A DNA stretch of 56,085 nt from an uncultured Bacteroidales bacterium (GCA_944326365.1 CALVDR010000016.1:1-56085); one strand, 5' to 3'; counted from the stretch's first letter, positions 17,260 to 29,067 are shown. Notes: generated from the sequence alone by a model not told the origin. Translations and numbers: made by a program.

Positions 17260-19613
17260 TGGTTAAAAGGTGGTTAGTTTCAGTGTCGGCACTGTGCGTT
17301 TCCTTAACGGCATCTGCACAGTGCCTTTTTGATTCGGCTTCATGCAGGCCGGATGCTTTCTATGTGAACATGGGCGGCAGGGACAGCGTGGCGGTGTGGC
17401 AGACATCTGGCAGGAAATATTTTGCATCCCTCTATGGTGTCACCTGCGAGATGACCCTGCGCGACTCGTCAGGATGCCGTATCATGGATATATGCCTGAC
17501 CAATACGGCAGGTGTCCCGTTCCAGCCCGTGAAGGCCGGTATCAAACTCGGCGTGGACACATGGATGGACAGATATCCGGAGTGGCTGGACAAGTTTTTT
17601 CCGACCTTGCTTTTCTGCGAGAAGACGCATTTTTACGGATATTTTCAGTCTCCTTCAGGGAAAATGCTCGGCATAGCCTCTCCTGATCCGGTAGCCTCAT
17701 GGAGTTTCGACTACAACCTCGGCTATCCCGAGCCGGAGCCGTACTGGTTCTGGGGGCACAGGATAGAGGCGGTGAACATAGACCTGATGAATGCATTGCC
17801 ATTGCCTGAAAGGCATCCTCAGGATTTGTGGACTCTGGCCCCGGGAGAATCGCGTCATTGGCGGCTTTACGGTGTCGCTTTTGACGGTCACGGTATCGCC
17901 TCCGATGATGTCGGGGAGACTTTTGAGGAGACCATAAGCCGTGTGGCCGGCATACCGATGATCAGGACGGAACGGACATCATACTCTCCTGGTGAAACCG
18001 CAGTCTGGGAATCAGTTATCGACGGCAAGGCGGAGATGCACAAGACCGTGCTCGGTGGCCCCGGACTGTATCCGATGGAAGTGACTTCGGAGGGCAGGAC
18101 AGCCACGGCCATGCTCGGCGTGCATCCCTCTTGGGAATGGACCATGAGAAAGGCCCGGGAAAACGTCCTGACCGCACGCCAGAAAGCCACCTCCCATGTC
18201 GAAAGCTGGTATGGATTCCATTCCGGATTCCTCGCCGCCGGATATTTTCCGGATGACAGCCTGGACCAGGCTGTCAATGCCCGTTTCAGCCATATCATGA
18301 ATCTGCTTTACGGGCCGGACATGTCGGAACCGAAGTATTATGCCTGGCGAATCCAGAATACGGCTTCTACCATAGGCATGTTTACGGACCGTTTCGAGGC
18401 TTTCGGGAATGTGGAGGATCTGGAGACGGCAGAAAGACTCGCTGACTGGATAATCCGGTTTTCGCAGGCTGAAAACGGCGCTTACATGAACGGCCGCACG
18501 GTGTATACCTCCGTGATTTATGTCGCCAAGTCGGTATTGGAATTGGCCATGGCCGAAAAATCATACGCGCAGTCATTGTCCGGAGCCGCAGAGGGAACGG
18601 ATAGATATTGTCCGGAGGACAGCCTTGTACGAAAACATTGTCCGGAGGACATCCTGAGATGGAAAGAGTCGGCATACAGGCATTTCGGGTCGGCGAAAAA
18701 GGCTATAGACCAGCTGGTGAGGGCGCAGGGGGATTTCCACACGGAGGGGGAGATTACTTTCGAGGACGGGATGGTGTCGTGTTCGGCTCTGCAGATGGGG
18801 CAGCTGGCTGTGTTGCTCGATGATTTTTCCGGTACGGATGCAGATGGTTTCGCGTGGAATATCGGCAGTCGTGCCGAGGCGGATTCTCTCAGAGGACTGT
18901 ATACCGGAGAGATGCTTTCGCTTCTCGCGGGCCATGACTGCCTGACACAGCTGCGGATTCCGGATGCGCGTCGTCGCGGAGGTACTCTGCGCTTCTGGGA
19001 GGCCCAGTATGATGTGAACATGATGCCGAATATGGTTTCTTCGCCTCACGGCTGGAGCGCATGGCGGGCGTATGCAACGTATTATGCGTGGCTTCTGACT
19101 CAGGACGAGCGCTGGCTGAAGGAGACCTTCGATGCGGCCGGGGCGTTTTCCCTGCTTCTGGACCGGGATTCCGGGGCTTTGCGCTGGGCTTTCGTCGTGG
19201 ATCCTTATGTGAGGGCGAAACAGATCGACAGGCCGCTGCCCGGAGCTTCATATGATGCTGTCAGCCTGGGGAATGCACATCCGGACATGTACGGTTTCAG
19301 GAATATCACGGCAGGGGAGGGGTATGTGCCGATGGTTTCTTCATGGCAGCCTTCCAATACCTGTGACAACGATGTCCACGAGGTGTTCAAGTTCATCGCG
19401 GAGGCTGTATTGACGAATGCTTTCGTGGTTCTCAGAAGTGACGGAAGCATCGGGGCGTATAACTGTTCGGCCGAGCATCGTGGCCGGCGTCTGCATGTCA
19501 CCCCTGACGAGGCTCAGATCACGCACCTTTATGTTTCACGTCAGCCAGATTGCCACAAGCTGGAGGTGATTCCGGCAGAGGGAATGGTTCTGGAGAATTT
19601 TCCTGGTGAGTGA
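17259..19613 (+). CDS. Secreted 784-residue protein of unknown function, possibly six-hairpin glycosidase-like
   Basis: A signal peptide (MVKRWLVSVSALCVSLTASA) is followed by a ~260-residue region with beta-sandwich character (PYWFWGHRIEAVNIDL; WTLAPGESRHWRLYGVAF). A ~400-residue helical region has repeated aromatic helices (ESWYGFHSGFLAAGYF, ERLADWIIRFSQAENG, GWSAWRAYATYYAWLL) of the kind found in (alpha/alpha)-barrel glycosidases and lyases. A short C-terminal beta part ends the protein. No catalytic signature was recognised with confidence. It is coupled to the glycan-binding lipoprotein gene by a one-base overlap and is the last gene of the SusCD operon, so a glycan-degrading role is likely but unproven. 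A 15-bp direct repeat at 18607 and 18637 encodes a CPED...CPED insertion. Confidence 0.55.
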   Translation: MVKRWLVSVSALCVSLTASAQCLFDSASCRPDAFYVNMGGRDSVAVWQTSGRKYFASLYGVTCEMTLRDSSGCRIMDICLTNTAGVPFQPVKAGIKLGVDTWMDRYPEWLDKFFPTLLFCEKTHFYGYFQSPSGKMLGIASPDPVASWSFDYNLGYPEPEPYWFWGHRIEAVNIDLMNALPLPERHPQDLWTLAPGESRHWRLYGVAFDGHGIASDDVGETFEETISRVAGIPMIRTERTSYSPGETAVWESVIDGKAEMHKTVLGGPGLYPMEVTSEGRTATAMLGVHPSWEWTMRKARENVLTARQKATSHVESWYGFHSGFLAAGYFPDDSLDQAVNARFSHIMNLLYGPDMSEPKYYAWRIQNTASTIGMFTDRFEAFGNVEDLETAERLADWIIRFSQAENGAYMNGRTVYTSVIYVAKSVLELAMAEKSYAQSLSGAAEGTDRYCPEDSLVRKHCPEDILRWKESAYRHFGSAKKAIDQLVRAQGDFHTEGEITFEDGMVSCSALQMGQLAVLLDDFSGTDADGFAWNIGSRAEADSLRGLYTGEMLSLLAGHDCLTQLRIPDARRRGGTLRFWEAQYDVNMMPNMVSSPHGWSAWRAYATYYAWLLTQDERWLKETFDAAGAFSLLLDRDSGALRWAFVVDPYVRAKQIDRPLPGASYDAVSLGNAHPDMYGFRNITAGEGYVPMVSSWQPSNTCDNDVHEVFKFIAEAVLTNAFVVLRSDGSIGAYNCSAEHRGRRLHVTPDEAQITHLYVSRQPDCHKLEVIPAEGMVLENFPGE

Positions 19614-19637
19614 GATTTTCCTCCGTCCGTGTCAGGT

Positions 19638-20231
19638 TTATCGGAAGTTTTCCAGGAGATTCATCACAGCGGCAAGCAGTGCGGCAGGGAGATAGTCGCT
19701 GAGTTTTCTCCGCAGTATTTTCAGGGCCTGCTGGATTCTGTAGTCTATGGTTTTCGGCGACACATGGTATATTTCAGCTATTTCACCGTATGTCCTGTCG
19801 GAGAACCTGTGCAGCAGAAACGCTTCTTTGTACGGGTCCGGGAGTGATTCTATCGCTTCCTGGATCCGTCTTTTCAGTTCCTGTGCATCGAAGGCGTTTT
19901 CTTCCATGTCCTCTTTCCGGATTTCCTGAAGCATGTCAGTGACTTTCTGTCCTATGTTCTTCTTCCTGATGGTGTTCAGTGCCCTGTGTCTGACCATGCT
20001 GAACAGGTAGTGTGGTACGGACCTGTCTACCACTATGACAGCCCTGTTGTTCCAGATCCATACGAAACATTCCTGGACGATGTCCTCGGTCTCCACCATA
20101 TCCACGAACCTGTGGGCATAGACGCACATCTGCGGATAATATTTTCTGAAGAGGGAATCGAAAGCGTCCTTTTCTCCGACACCGGTCCTGAAACTTTCCA
20201 GAATCGCCAAATCTTCCATACAAGCAGACAT
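19638..20231 (-). CDS. ECF-type RNA polymerase sigma factor
   Basis: About 197 residues from the ATG at 20231; an in-frame ATG at 20219 (MEDLAILESF) is also plausible. Region 2 is FDSLFRKYYPQMCVYAHRFV with DIVQECFVWIW; region 4 is AIESLPDPYKEAFLLHRFSD with a helix-turn-helix (TYGEIAEIYHVSPKTIDYRI). It fits the Bacteroidota sigma factors paired with FecR anti-sigma factors. It is convergent with the 784-residue gene (24-bp gap) and lies almost 9 kb from fecR, yet it is the only sigma gene in the island, so the two are probably partners. It would activate the SusCD operon and perhaps the divergent glycosidase operon. Confidence 0.93.
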   Translation of the reverse strand: MSACMEDLAILESFRTGVGEKDAFDSLFRKYYPQMCVYAHRFVDMVETEDIVQECFVWIWNNRAVIVVDRSVPHYLFSMVRHRALNTIRKKNIGQKVTDMLQEIRKEDMEENAFDAQELKRRIQEAIESLPDPYKEAFLLHRFSDRTYGEIAEIYHVSPKTIDYRIQQALKILRRKLSDYLPAALLAAVMNLLENFR

Positions 20232-20389
20232 CAAATTGGATTGTTGATACTAATATACGAATAATTCCCTTTCCGAGGTCTGGCTTGACGCCAATTTTTT
20301 ATTAATTGATAGATATCTGTCGGACTAAAGCCACCGGAGTCCAGAAACGTCGTTAGTCGCGCAGGTGCTCTGCAGCAACGGGCAAGGCG

Positions 20390-20425
20390 AAAAAACAGAC
20401 AGGGCGCTGTTTCCAGCACCCTGTC
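20390..20425 (-). terminator. Rho-independent terminator of the rpoBC operon
   Basis: Read leftward, a 12-bp stem with one mismatch (20398-20409 with 20414-20425; arms around CAGGG/CCCTG) and a 4-base loop is followed by a run of six Ts (20395-20390). It lies 27 bp after the rpoC stop. Confidence 0.9.
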
Positions 20426-20451
20426 TCTGATATTGACCGTCAGGTCTTCTG

Positions 20452-23400
20452 CTAAAGATCGCTCATCGCTTTCTGATACTCGTCCATCGGAGCTACCAGT
20501 ATTTCCTGGAACTCTTTCTGGCCGGTACCTGCCGGGATGGCATGACCGCAGATCACGTTCTCCTTCAGACCTTCGAGGTTGTCCACGCGGCCTCTTATGG
20601 CTGCCTCGCTGAGAACCTTGGTGGTCTCCTGGAATGATGCCGCCGAGATGAAGCTGTTCGTCTTCAAGGCTGCACGTGTGATTCCCTGAAGTACCTGGCT
20701 GGCTGTAGCCGGCTTCGCCTCGCGGAGTACCATCATCTTGCGGCCCTGCCTTTCGAGTGACGAGTTTTCGCTCCTCATTTCGCGGGCTGAAATGATCTGT
20801 CCTACCGAGTATTTCTCGGAGTCGCCTGCATCCGTGATGATGAACTTGCCGTAGATGCTGTCGTTCGTGTCCATGAACACCCACTTGTCCACCAGTTCTT
20901 CAGGCAGGAAGTCTGTATCTCCCGGGTCGTTGATCTGTACCTTTCTCATCATCTGTCTTACGATGATTTCGAAATGCTTGTCGTTGATCTTCACACCCTG
21001 AAGGCGGTAAACCTCCTGGATTTCGTTCACGATGTATTCCTGTACCTTGATAGGTCCGAGGATGTCGAGGATGTCGGTAGGGGAGACTGCTCCGTCCGAA
21101 AGCCTCATTCCGGCCTTCACGTAGTCGTTCTCCTGAACCAGTATCTGTTTGGTCAGCGGTACGAGATATCTCTTCTCCTGACCTGACTTGTTCTTGATGA
21201 TGATTTCCCTGTTTCCTCTCTTGATCTTGCCCATGATGACCTCGCCGTTGATTTCGGAGACGATCGCAGGGTTCGATGGATTACGCGCTTCGAAGAGCTC
21301 TGTCACACGTGGCAGACCGCCGGTGATATCGCTGGACTTACCGATGGCGCGAGGGATCTTGATGATGATGTCACCGATCTTCAGGTCGTCACCGTCGTTC
21401 ACCATGACATGGGCGCCGACAGGCAGGTTGTACTGCTTCTTGGTCTCTCCGTTCTCGTCCACGATGCTGATGGTCGGGTTCTTCGACTTGTCACGTGATT
21501 CGATGATGACCTTGTCCCTGTTCAGGGAGTATTCGTCAGCCATCTCCTCGCGGAATGTCACACCGTCGATCATGCTGTCGAAGCGGGCCTTACCGGCAGC
21601 CTCGATGATGGTGATGGCGTTGTATGCATCCCATTCGCAGATCAGGTCGCCCTTCTTCACGGTCTCGCCGTCTTTCTTGTAGAGGATGGAACCGTAAGGA
21701 ACATCGTACTGTGAGTATGTGATGCCGGTATTCTCGTCTATGATGCGGAGCTCCGTTGTACGGCTGACCACTACATCCTGTACTGAACCGTCATCTGCCA
21801 CTCTCTGTATGGTTCTCAGCTCTTCGTATTCGAGTTTGCCTTCATACTTCGATGTGATGGAGCTTTCGGATGCCGTGCTGGATGCCGTACCTCCGACGTG
21901 GAACGTACGCAGTGTCAGCTGGGTACCAGGTTCTCCGATGGACTGTGCGGCTATCACACCGACCACCTCTCCCTTTTCTACCATACGGCTTGATGCCAGG
22001 TTCCTGCCATAGCACTTCGCGCAGACACCCTTGCGGGATTCGCAGGTCAGCACCGAACGGATTTCCACCTGTTCGATAGGCAGGGATTCGATCTTCGCGG
22101 CGATGTCTTCGGTGATTTCTTCGCCTGCAGGGAGTATGAGTTCGCCTGTGAGCGGGTTGAAGATATCGTGTACGGATGTCCTTCCCAGAATCCTTTCGCC
22201 GAGTGACTCCACGATTTCGTCCTTGCTCTTGATGGCGGTGGCTATCAGACCCCTGAGCGTTCCGCAGTCTTCCTCGTTGATGATCACATCGTGTGACACA
22301 TCGACCAGACGACGGGTCAGATAACCGGCATCGGCTGTCTTCAATGCGGTATCGGCCAGACCTTTACGCGCACCGTGCGTGGATATGAAGTACTCCAGCA
22401 CTGTCATGCCTTCCTTCAGGTTCGAGATGATAGGGTTCTCGATGATCTCCGCTCCCTGTGCACCTGATTTCTGAGGTTTTGCCATCAGTCCTCGCATGCC
22501 GCAGAGCTGCTTGATCTGTTGTGTGGAACCACGGGCTCCTGAGTCGAGCATCATGTATACAGGGTTGAATCCCTGCTGGTCGTTCGAAATCTGCTGCTCC
22601 ACGATACCTGTGATCTTGTTGTCGATGGAGGTCCACAGGTCGATGACCTTGTTGTAGCGCTCGTTGTTCGTGATGAATCCCATCGAGAAGTTGTTCTTGA
22701 TGGATTCCACTGTCTTGTAGCCGTTCTCGATGAGAGACTCTTTCTCCGCAGGGATGATGACATCTCCGAGGTTGAATGAAAGGCCTCCCTTGAATGCCAT
22801 GGTATATCCCAGGTTCTTGATATCGTCGAGGAACTGTGCGGTACGTGCGATTCCCGTGTTCTTGATGACCAGGGAAATGATTTTCCTCAGTGATTTCTTT
22901 CCGAGGATTTCATTGATGTAAGGCACTTCCACCGGCACGAGCTGGTTCACGATGATTCTTCCCGGAGTGGTTTTCACCATCTGGTAGCCTTCTTCGAGGT
23001 TCATCTTGTTCTTCGGCAGCCTTACATTGATGGATGCATGGATGTCGATGGCCTTCTCGTTGAGGGCTATGATGACTTCTTCAGGTCCGTAGAAATTCAT
23101 TCCTTCTCCCTTTGCACCAGGACGTGGCTTGGAGATGTAATACAGTCCGAGCACCATGTCCTGTGACGGTACGGTGATAGGGGTGCCGTTTGCAGGGTTC
23201 AGGATGTTGTGGGAGCCGAGCATCAGAAGCTGCGCCTCAAGTATGGCGGCATTTCCGAGAGGAAGGTGGACTGCCATCTGGTCACCGTCGAAGTCGGCGT
23301 TGAATGCCGTACATGCAAGCGGATGGAGCTGGATGGCCTTTCCTTCTATCATCTTCGGCTGGAATGCCTGTATACCGAGCCTGTGCAGGGTAGGGGCACG

Positions 23401-24699
23401 GTTCAGAAGAACCGGATGTCCTTTCATCACGTTTTCGAGGATATCCCAGATGACAGGATCTTTCCTGTCCACGATCTTCTTTGCGGATTTCACCGTCTTC
23501 ACGATGCCGCGCTCGATCAGTTTCCTGATGATGAACGGCTTGTAAAGCTCGGCAGCCATGAATTTAGGCAGACCGCATTCGTGCATGTTCAGTTCCGGAC
23601 CTACGACGATGACGGAACGCGCAGAGTAGTCCACACGTTTACCGAGCAGGTTCTGGCGGAAACGTCCCTGTTTTCCTTTCAGACTGTCTGACAGGGATTT
23701 CAGTGCCCTGTTGGCCTCGCTCTTCACTGCATTCGACTTCTTCGAGTTGTCGAACAGTGAGTCTACGGCCTCCTGGAGCATACGTTTCTCGTTTCTCAGG
23801 ATGACTTCCGGAGCCTTGATTTCTATCAGCCTTTTCAGTCTGTTGTTCCTGATGATCACCCTCCTGTAGAGGTCATTCAGGTCAGAAGTGGCGAAACGTC
23901 CGCCGTCCAGAGGTACGAGAGGGCGGAGATCAGGCGGAATCACAGGGATGTTCTTCATGATCATCCACTCCGGCCTGTTTATGCCCTTGGACTCCTGGAA
24001 CCATTTTACTATGCTCAGTCTCTTCAGGGCTTCTGTCCTTCTCTGCTGGGAGGTTTCCTTCATCATCCTTTCACGGAGTTCCTTGGCGAGTTCGTCCACG
24101 TCTATCTCTTTCAGGAGATCGTAGATGGCCTCGGCTCCCATTCCTGCCTTGAATTTCTCAGGATCGTCGTCAGGAAGATTCTGGTTCTCAGGCATGGAGT
24201 CGATGATGTCCAGATATTCTTCTTCGGCCAGCAGTTCCAGTTTTGCCTTTCCTGTGTTGCCCGGGTTGATGACTATGTATTTTTCATAGTATATTACGGC
24301 CTCAAGCTTCTTTGCAGGTATGCCGAGAAGAGCTGCTATCTTGTTCGGTGAAGACTTGAAGTACCAGATGTGGGCTACCGGGACGGTAAGCTCTATATGG
24401 CCCATCCTTTCCCTTCTCACCTTCTTTTCTGTCACTTCCACGCCGCAACGGTCGCAGACGATTCCGCGGTATCTGATTCTCTTGTATTTTCCGCAGTGGC
24501 ATTCGTAGTCTTTCGTAGGACCGAAAATCTTCTCACAGAAAAGTCCGTCTCTCTCAGGCTTGTATGTCCTGTAGTTCACTGTTTCAGGCTTCAGGACCTC
24601 TCCTGAAGACCTTGCCTTGATGTCTTCAGGAGAAGCGAGGGAGATGCTTATTCTTTCGAAATTGCTTTTAACCTTGTTTTCTTTGTTAAACGTCGGCAT
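20452..24699 (-). CDS. rpoC: DNA-directed RNA polymerase subunit beta'
   Basis: 1415 residues, full length for Bacteroidota. The catalytic motif [12 protein letters not shown] carries the three Mg-binding Asp. The N-terminal zinc site is CHCGKYKR...CDRCG and the second zinc site is [15 protein letters not shown]. The trigger-loop region and C-terminal double-psi context are intact. It lies 27 bp downstream of rpoB in the same operon and is followed by a strong terminator. Nothing unusual was seen. Confidence 0.99.
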   Translation of the reverse strand: MPTFNKENKVKSNFERISISLASPEDIKARSSGEVLKPETVNYRTYKPERDGLFCEKIFGPTKDYECHCGKYKRIRYRGIVCDRCGVEVTEKKVRRERMGHIELTVPVAHIWYFKSSPNKIAALLGIPAKKLEAVIYYEKYIVINPGNTGKAKLELLAEEEYLDIIDSMPENQNLPDDDPEKFKAGMGAEAIYDLLKEIDVDELAKELRERMMKETSQQRRTEALKRLSIVKWFQESKGINRPEWMIMKNIPVIPPDLRPLVPLDGGRFATSDLNDLYRRVIIRNNRLKRLIEIKAPEVILRNEKRMLQEAVDSLFDNSKKSNAVKSEANRALKSLSDSLKGKQGRFRQNLLGKRVDYSARSVIVVGPELNMHECGLPKFMAAELYKPFIIRKLIERGIVKTVKSAKKIVDRKDPVIWDILENVMKGHPVLLNRAPTLHRLGIQAFQPKMIEGKAIQLHPLACTAFNADFDGDQMAVHLPLGNAAILEAQLLMLGSHNILNPANGTPITVPSQDMVLGLYYISKPRPGAKGEGMNFYGPEEVIIALNEKAIDIHASINVRLPKNKMNLEEGYQMVKTTPGRIIVNQLVPVEVPYINEILGKKSLRKIISLVIKNTGIARTAQFLDDIKNLGYTMAFKGGLSFNLGDVIIPAEKESLIENGYKTVESIKNNFSMGFITNNERYNKVIDLWTSIDNKITGIVEQQISNDQQGFNPVYMMLDSGARGSTQQIKQLCGMRGLMAKPQKSGAQGAEIIENPIISNLKEGMTVLEYFISTHGARKGLADTALKTADAGYLTRRLVDVSHDVIINEEDCGTLRGLIATAIKSKDEIVESLGERILGRTSVHDIFNPLTGELILPAGEEITEDIAAKIESLPIEQVEIRSVLTCESRKGVCAKCYGRNLASSRMVEKGEVVGVIAAQSIGEPGTQLTLRTFHVGGTASSTASESSITSKYEGKLEYEELRTIQRVADDGSVQDVVVSRTTELRIIDENTGITYSQYDVPYGSILYKKDGETVKKGDLICEWDAYNAITIIEAAGKARFDSMIDGVTFREEMADEYSLNRDKVIIESRDKSKNPTISIVDENGETKKQYNLPVGAHVMVNDGDDLKIGDIIIKIPRAIGKSSDITGGLPRVTELFEARNPSNPAIVSEINGEVIMGKIKRGNREIIIKNKSGQEKRYLVPLTKQILVQENDYVKAGMRLSDGAVSPTDILDILGPIKVQEYIVNEIQEVYRLQGVKINDKHFEIIVRQMMRKVQINDPGDTDFLPEELVDKWVFMDTNDSIYGKFIITDAGDSEKYSVGQIISAREMRSENSSLERQGRKMMVLREAKPATASQVLQGITRAALKTNSFISAASFQETTKVLSEAAIRGRVDNLEGLKENVICGHAIPAGTGQKEFQEILVAPMDEYQKAMSDL

Positions 24700-24726
24700 A
24701 TTTCTAAAATTTCAAATTGTCCTTAA

Positions 24727-27700
24727 TTAATCCAATGTGACTTTCAGTCCAAGTCCCCTGAGCTCGTGGAGCAATACATTCAGGGACTCAGGTATGCCCG
24801 GTGTCGGCATCAGGTCGCCTTTGACGATAGCTTCGTATGCTTTCGACCTTCCGGTCACATCATCCGACTTGACTGTGAGGATCTCCTGGAGGACGTTGGC
24901 CGCACCGAATGCTTCGAGTGCCCAGACCTCCATCTCTCCGAATCTCTGGCCGCCGAACTGTGCTTTACCGCCAAGCGGCTGCTGGGTGATGAGAGAGTAC
25001 GGTCCGATGGATCTTGCATGCATCTTGTCGTCCACCATGTGTCCCAGTTTGATCATGTATATGACACCCACTGTAGCAGGCTGGTCGAACCAGTCACCTG
25101 TGCCTCCGTCCCTGAGGTATGTCTTGCCGTATCTCGGCAGGCCTGCCTTGTCAGTATAGGCGCAGATGTTTTCCAGAGTGGCACCGTCGAAGATAGGAGT
25201 GCTGAATTTCAGTCCCAGTTCTTCACCGGCCCATCCGAGCACAGTCTCGTAAATCTGTCCCAGGTTCATTCGGGACGGCACACCCAGAGGGTTCAGTACG
25301 ATGTCGACAGGAGTACCGTCTTCAAGGAACGGCATGTCCTCGTCTCTTACTACCTTGGCCACGATACCCTTGTTTCCGTGGCGTCCGGCCATCTTGTCAC
25401 CGACAGTGATTTTCCTCTTCTTGGCTACATAGACCTTGGCGAGTTGCATGACCCCGTTCTGGAGTTCGTCGCCGACCTTTATCTTGTCCACGACTCTCTT
25501 GTGCTTGGCGGCCGCTTCCTTGTATGCGATGCAATAGTTGTTTATCAGTTCCTTGATAAGCTGGTTCGCATCCTTGTCTGCAGTCCACTTGCTGGAGTTT
25601 ATGTTCTCGTAGTTTATGCCCCTCAGCTCGGCGGCAGTGATATCCTTGCCTTTGGCAATGACTTCAGTGCCGTCAAGTTCGAAGATTCCTGCGCTCTTCT
25701 TGCCGTTTACCAGTACGGACAGTTTGTCAATGAATTTGCTGCGGAGCGCTTCAGCCTTCTGGTTGAATTCCTCCTCGACTATTTCAAGCTTGGTCTTCTG
25801 GTCGGCTTTCGCACCTTTCTTGTTTATTTCCTTTCCTACTTTCGTGTAGAGGGCCGTCTTGATGACCGTACCTCTGAGTGAAGGAGTCGCTTTCAGTGAT
25901 GCATCCTTGACATCGCCGGCCTTGTCACCGAAGATGGCGCGGAGCAGTTTCTCCTCAGGTGACGGATCGCTCTCTCCTTTCGGAGTGATCTTTCCTATCA
26001 TGATGTCACCCGGTTCAATATGTGCACCTACGCGGATGATACCGTTTTCATCGAGATTCCTGGTGGCATCCTCGCTTACGTTCGGAATATCGGAAGTAAG
26101 TTCTTCCATACCGCGCTTCGTGTCCCTGACCTCTGAAATGTATTCATCGACATGGACTGAAGTGAGTATGTCCCATCTGATCATTCTCTCTGAAAGCACA
26201 ATGGCGTCCTCGTAGTTGTAGCCTTTCCATGGCATGAATGCCACTTTCAGGTTTCTTCCGAGTGCCAGTTCTCCGTTCTGTGTGGCATAGCCTTCTGTGA
26301 TGACCTGACCTTTCACTACCTTTTCACCTTTTCTTACGATAGGCTTGAGGAGAATGGTTGTGCTCTGGTTTGTCTTTCTGTATATCGGCAGCTTGTAGAC
26401 AGTGATTTCAGGCGAGAAACTTACGAATTTCTCATCGTCGGTACGGTCGTATCTGACATGGATTTCATTCGCGTCCACATATACCACTTCACCGTTCCTT
26501 TCCGCTGTCACCTGAGTCCTTGAGTCCAGGCAGACCCTCTCTTCCAGACCGGTACCTACGATAGGTGATTCCGGATTCAGAAGCGGAACAGCCTGTCTCA
26601 TCATGTTCGCTCCCATCAGTGCACGGTGCGCATCATCGTGTTCGAGGAACGGAATCAGGGATGCTGCCACGGATGCTATCTGGTTCGGTGCCACGTCCAT
26701 AAGGTTAACCTCATCCTTGGTCACTACAGGGAAGTCAGCACCGTCACGGCACTGTATCCTGTCTTCCAGAATGTTTCCGTCATCATCCATCTTCACTTTT
26801 GCAAGTGAAACGAGTTTGTTTTCCTCTTCCTCTGCGCTCATGTATACCCATCCTTCCGAACTCAGGTCTACCTTGCCGTTTTCCACCTTGCGGTACGGAG
26901 TCTCGATGAATCCGAGATCGTTTATCCTTGCGTAAACGCAAAGTGAAGAAATCAGACCGATGTTCGGACCTTCAGGAGTTTCGATAGGGCAGAGACGTCC
27001 GTAGTGCGTATAGTGTACGTCGCGGACTTCGAATCCCGCCCTGTCACGTGACAGACCTCCCGGACCCAGTGCAGACAGACGACGCTTGTGAGTCATTTCC
27101 GAAAGCGGGTTCGTCTGGTCCATGAACTGTGAAAGCTGGCTCGTGCCGAAGAACGAGTTGATGACAGACGACAGCGTCTTCGCATTGATCAGGTCGGTAG
27201 GGGCAAACTGTTCGCTGTCCCTGACATTCATCCTTTCGCGGATGGTCCTGGCCATCCTGGCCAATCCTACACTGAACTGGTTCGAAAGCTGTTCTCCGAC
27301 AGTTCTGATGCGCCTGTTGCTCAGATGGTCGATATCATCCACTGCTGCCTTTGAGTTGATGAGCAGGATCAGGTATTTGATGATCTCTATGATATCTGTG
27401 TTCGTGAGCACTCTCGTTTCGTCCGGAATGGTGAGGTTCAGCTTCTTGTTCAGTCTGTACCGTCCCACATCGCCGAGATCGTACCTTTTCTCAGAGAAGA
27501 ACAGTTTGTCTATCACGTCCCTTGCGGTAGCCTCATCAGGCGGTTCGGAATTTCTCAGCTGTTTGTAGATGTAGTTGATGGCTTCCGTTTCCGTATTTGT
27601 AGGGTCTTTCTGCAGGGTGTTGTAAATGATGGCATACTCGTTTACGTTCGCGTCTTCCTTCTGCAGAAGTATCGTTTTCACGTCAGTGTCAGCCAGTTTC

Positions 27701-28548
27701 TCGATGGTGTCTTCACCGAGTATCTCACCTCTGTCTACGATCGGCACTGTCCTCTCGACAGGTATCACTTCACCTGTGTCTTCATCCACGAAGTCCTCGA
27801 ACCATGTCTTGAGGACTTTCGCAGCGAGTTTCCTGCCCTCGTTCTTCTTCAGGTTTTCAGGAGTGGCTTCTATTTCGTCAGCCAGTCCGAAAATGTCGAT
27901 TATGTCCTTATCGCTGTTGAACCCTATTGCTCTGAGCAACGTGGTCACAGGTAATTTCTTTTTACGGTCGATGTATGCGTACATCACGTTGTTGATGTCT
28001 GTCGCAAACTCGATCCATGATCCCTTGAACGGGATAATACGTGCAGAATAAAGCTTGGTACCGTTGGCATGGACGCTCTGTCCGAAGAATACGCCTGGTG
28101 ACCTGTGCAGCTGGGATACGATGATACGCTCGGAACCGTTGATTACGAAGGTTCCTCCCGGAGTCATGTAAGGTATGTTGCCGAGGTATACGTCCTGTAT
28201 CTTGGTGTCGAAATCCTCATGTTCGGGATCGCTGCATGAAAGGCGGAGTTTCGCCTTGAGTGGCACATTATATGTCAAACCTCTCTCGAGGCACTCGTCT
28301 ATGGAATACTGTGGAGGGTCGATGAAATAGTCGATAAACTCCAGTTTGTAATTGTTGCGGGTGTCCTCTATCGGAAAAATTTCCTGAAAAACCTGGTACA
28401 GGCCTTCGTTTTTCCTGTTTTCAGGAGTGGTGTCAAGCTGGAAAAAGTCCCTGAAAGACTTCAGCTGCACCTCAAGAAGGTCCGGATATTCAAGGAGAAT
28501 TTTTGATGATGCAAAGGAAATTCGCTGATTTTTGGTGTTTTGTGACAT
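24727..28548 (-). CDS. rpoB: DNA-directed RNA polymerase subunit beta
   Basis: 1273 residues, complete. The rifampicin-pocket region is intact ([19 protein letters not shown], then [20 protein letters not shown]), as are [16 protein letters not shown], the [16 protein letters not shown] block, [15 protein letters not shown], and the C-terminal [16 protein letters not shown] that binds beta'. It follows rplL after 108 bp holding two hairpins, one of which looks like an attenuator. Confidence 0.99.
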   Translation of the reverse strand: MSQNTKNQRISFASSKILLEYPDLLEVQLKSFRDFFQLDTTPENRKNEGLYQVFQEIFPIEDTRNNYKLEFIDYFIDPPQYSIDECLERGLTYNVPLKAKLRLSCSDPEHEDFDTKIQDVYLGNIPYMTPGGTFVINGSERIIVSQLHRSPGVFFGQSVHANGTKLYSARIIPFKGSWIEFATDINNVMYAYIDRKKKLPVTTLLRAIGFNSDKDIIDIFGLADEIEATPENLKKNEGRKLAAKVLKTWFEDFVDEDTGEVIPVERTVPIVDRGEILGEDTIEKLADTDVKTILLQKEDANVNEYAIIYNTLQKDPTNTETEAINYIYKQLRNSEPPDEATARDVIDKLFFSEKRYDLGDVGRYRLNKKLNLTIPDETRVLTNTDIIEIIKYLILLINSKAAVDDIDHLSNRRIRTVGEQLSNQFSVGLARMARTIRERMNVRDSEQFAPTDLINAKTLSSVINSFFGTSQLSQFMDQTNPLSEMTHKRRLSALGPGGLSRDRAGFEVRDVHYTHYGRLCPIETPEGPNIGLISSLCVYARINDLGFIETPYRKVENGKVDLSSEGWVYMSAEEEENKLVSLAKVKMDDDGNILEDRIQCRDGADFPVVTKDEVNLMDVAPNQIASVAASLIPFLEHDDAHRALMGANMMRQAVPLLNPESPIVGTGLEERVCLDSRTQVTAERNGEVVYVDANEIHVRYDRTDDEKFVSFSPEITVYKLPIYRKTNQSTTILLKPIVRKGEKVVKGQVITEGYATQNGELALGRNLKVAFMPWKGYNYEDAIVLSERMIRWDILTSVHVDEYISEVRDTKRGMEELTSDIPNVSEDATRNLDENGIIRVGAHIEPGDIMIGKITPKGESDPSPEEKLLRAIFGDKAGDVKDASLKATPSLRGTVIKTALYTKVGKEINKKGAKADQKTKLEIVEEEFNQKAEALRSKFIDKLSVLVNGKKSAGIFELDGTEVIAKGKDITAAELRGINYENINSSKWTADKDANQLIKELINNYCIAYKEAAAKHKRVVDKIKVGDELQNGVMQLAKVYVAKKRKITVGDKMAGRHGNKGIVAKVVRDEDMPFLEDGTPVDIVLNPLGVPSRMNLGQIYETVLGWAGEELGLKFSTPIFDGATLENICAYTDKAGLPRYGKTYLRDGGTGDWFDQPATVGVIYMIKLGHMVDDKMHARSIGPYSLITQQPLGGKAQFGGQRFGEMEVWALEAFGAANVLQEILTVKSDDVTGRSKAYEAIVKGDLMPTPGIPESLNVLLHELRGLGLKVTLD

Positions 28549-28590
28549 CTTTCTGCCTTTTGGTTTAGAGAAAAACTAGATACGACAAAA

Positions 28591-28621
28591 AGGTTTAGGG
28601 TCGTATTCTGGCCCTAAACCT
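28591..28621 (-). terminator. Attenuator-like hairpin between rplL and rpoB
   Basis: On the leftward transcript, AGGTTTAGGG pairs perfectly with CCCTAAACCT (10 bp, 11-base loop) and is followed directly by TTTTT. This is a complete intrinsic-terminator shape inside the rplL-rpoB gap. The loop contains ATACGAC, which is complementary to GTCGTAT located just after the T run, so a second, mutually exclusive fold is possible. E. coli also has an attenuator at this point of its operon; the similarity in position is established knowledge, while the function here is inferred. Confidence 0.7.
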
Positions 28622-28631
28622 GAATCGTTGT

Positions 28632-28646
28632 CCCCTGCTACAGGGG
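28632..28646 (-). other. Short GC hairpin just after rplL
   Basis: CCCCTG and CAGGGG pair around a 3-base loop, 10 bp after the rplL stop, without a T tract. It is possibly a processing or stability element of the ribosomal-protein mRNA, upstream of the attenuator-like hairpin. Confidence 0.5.
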
Positions 28647-28656
28647 AAAGTTGAAG

Positions 28657-29037
28657 CTATTTAATCTCAACTTCAGCTCCAGCCTCTTCGAGGGTAGCTT
28701 TGATCTGCTCAGCCTCAGCTTTTGAAACTTTCTCTTTGATGACAGCGTCAGGTGCCTTGTCTACAAGGTCCTTAGCTTCCTTAAGTCCAAGAGCTGTGAT
28801 GTCCTTAACAGCCTTTACAACACCAAGTTTAGCCTGGCCTGCTGACTTGAGGATAACATCGAATTCAGTCTGCTCTGCAGCTGCAGCCTCACCTGCGCCT
28901 GCTGCAGGACCTGCTACTGCTACTGCAGCAGCTGCTGGCTCAATACCGTATTCCTCTTTGAGGATGTTAGCCAATTCCTGTACGTCTTTCACAGAAAGGT
29001 TTACCAACTCTTCTGCAAGTGCTTTAATATCTGCCAT
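28657..29037 (-). CDS. rplL: 50S ribosomal protein L7/L12
   Basis: 126 residues. The N-terminal dimerisation helices ([20 protein letters not shown]) are followed by an Ala/Gly-rich hinge (~37-55) and the C-terminal factor-binding domain ([20 protein letters not shown], ending [14 protein letters not shown]). It forms the multi-copy stalk on L10 that recruits elongation factors. It follows rplJ after 30 bp. Confidence 0.99.
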   Translation of the reverse strand: MADIKALAEELVNLSVKDVQELANILKEEYGIEPAAAAVAVAGPAAGAGEAAAAEQTEFDVILKSAGQAKLGVVKAVKDITALGLKEAKDLVDKAPDAVIKEKVSKAEAEQIKATLEEAGAEVEIK

Positions 29038-29067
29038 AATTGTAATTTATTAAATTGTTTATTGTTA

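Noticed and set aside
24766..25881. A 371-codon plus-strand frame inside rpoB
   Set aside because: It is antisense to a highly conserved essential gene, with no promoter or domain; a shadow frame.
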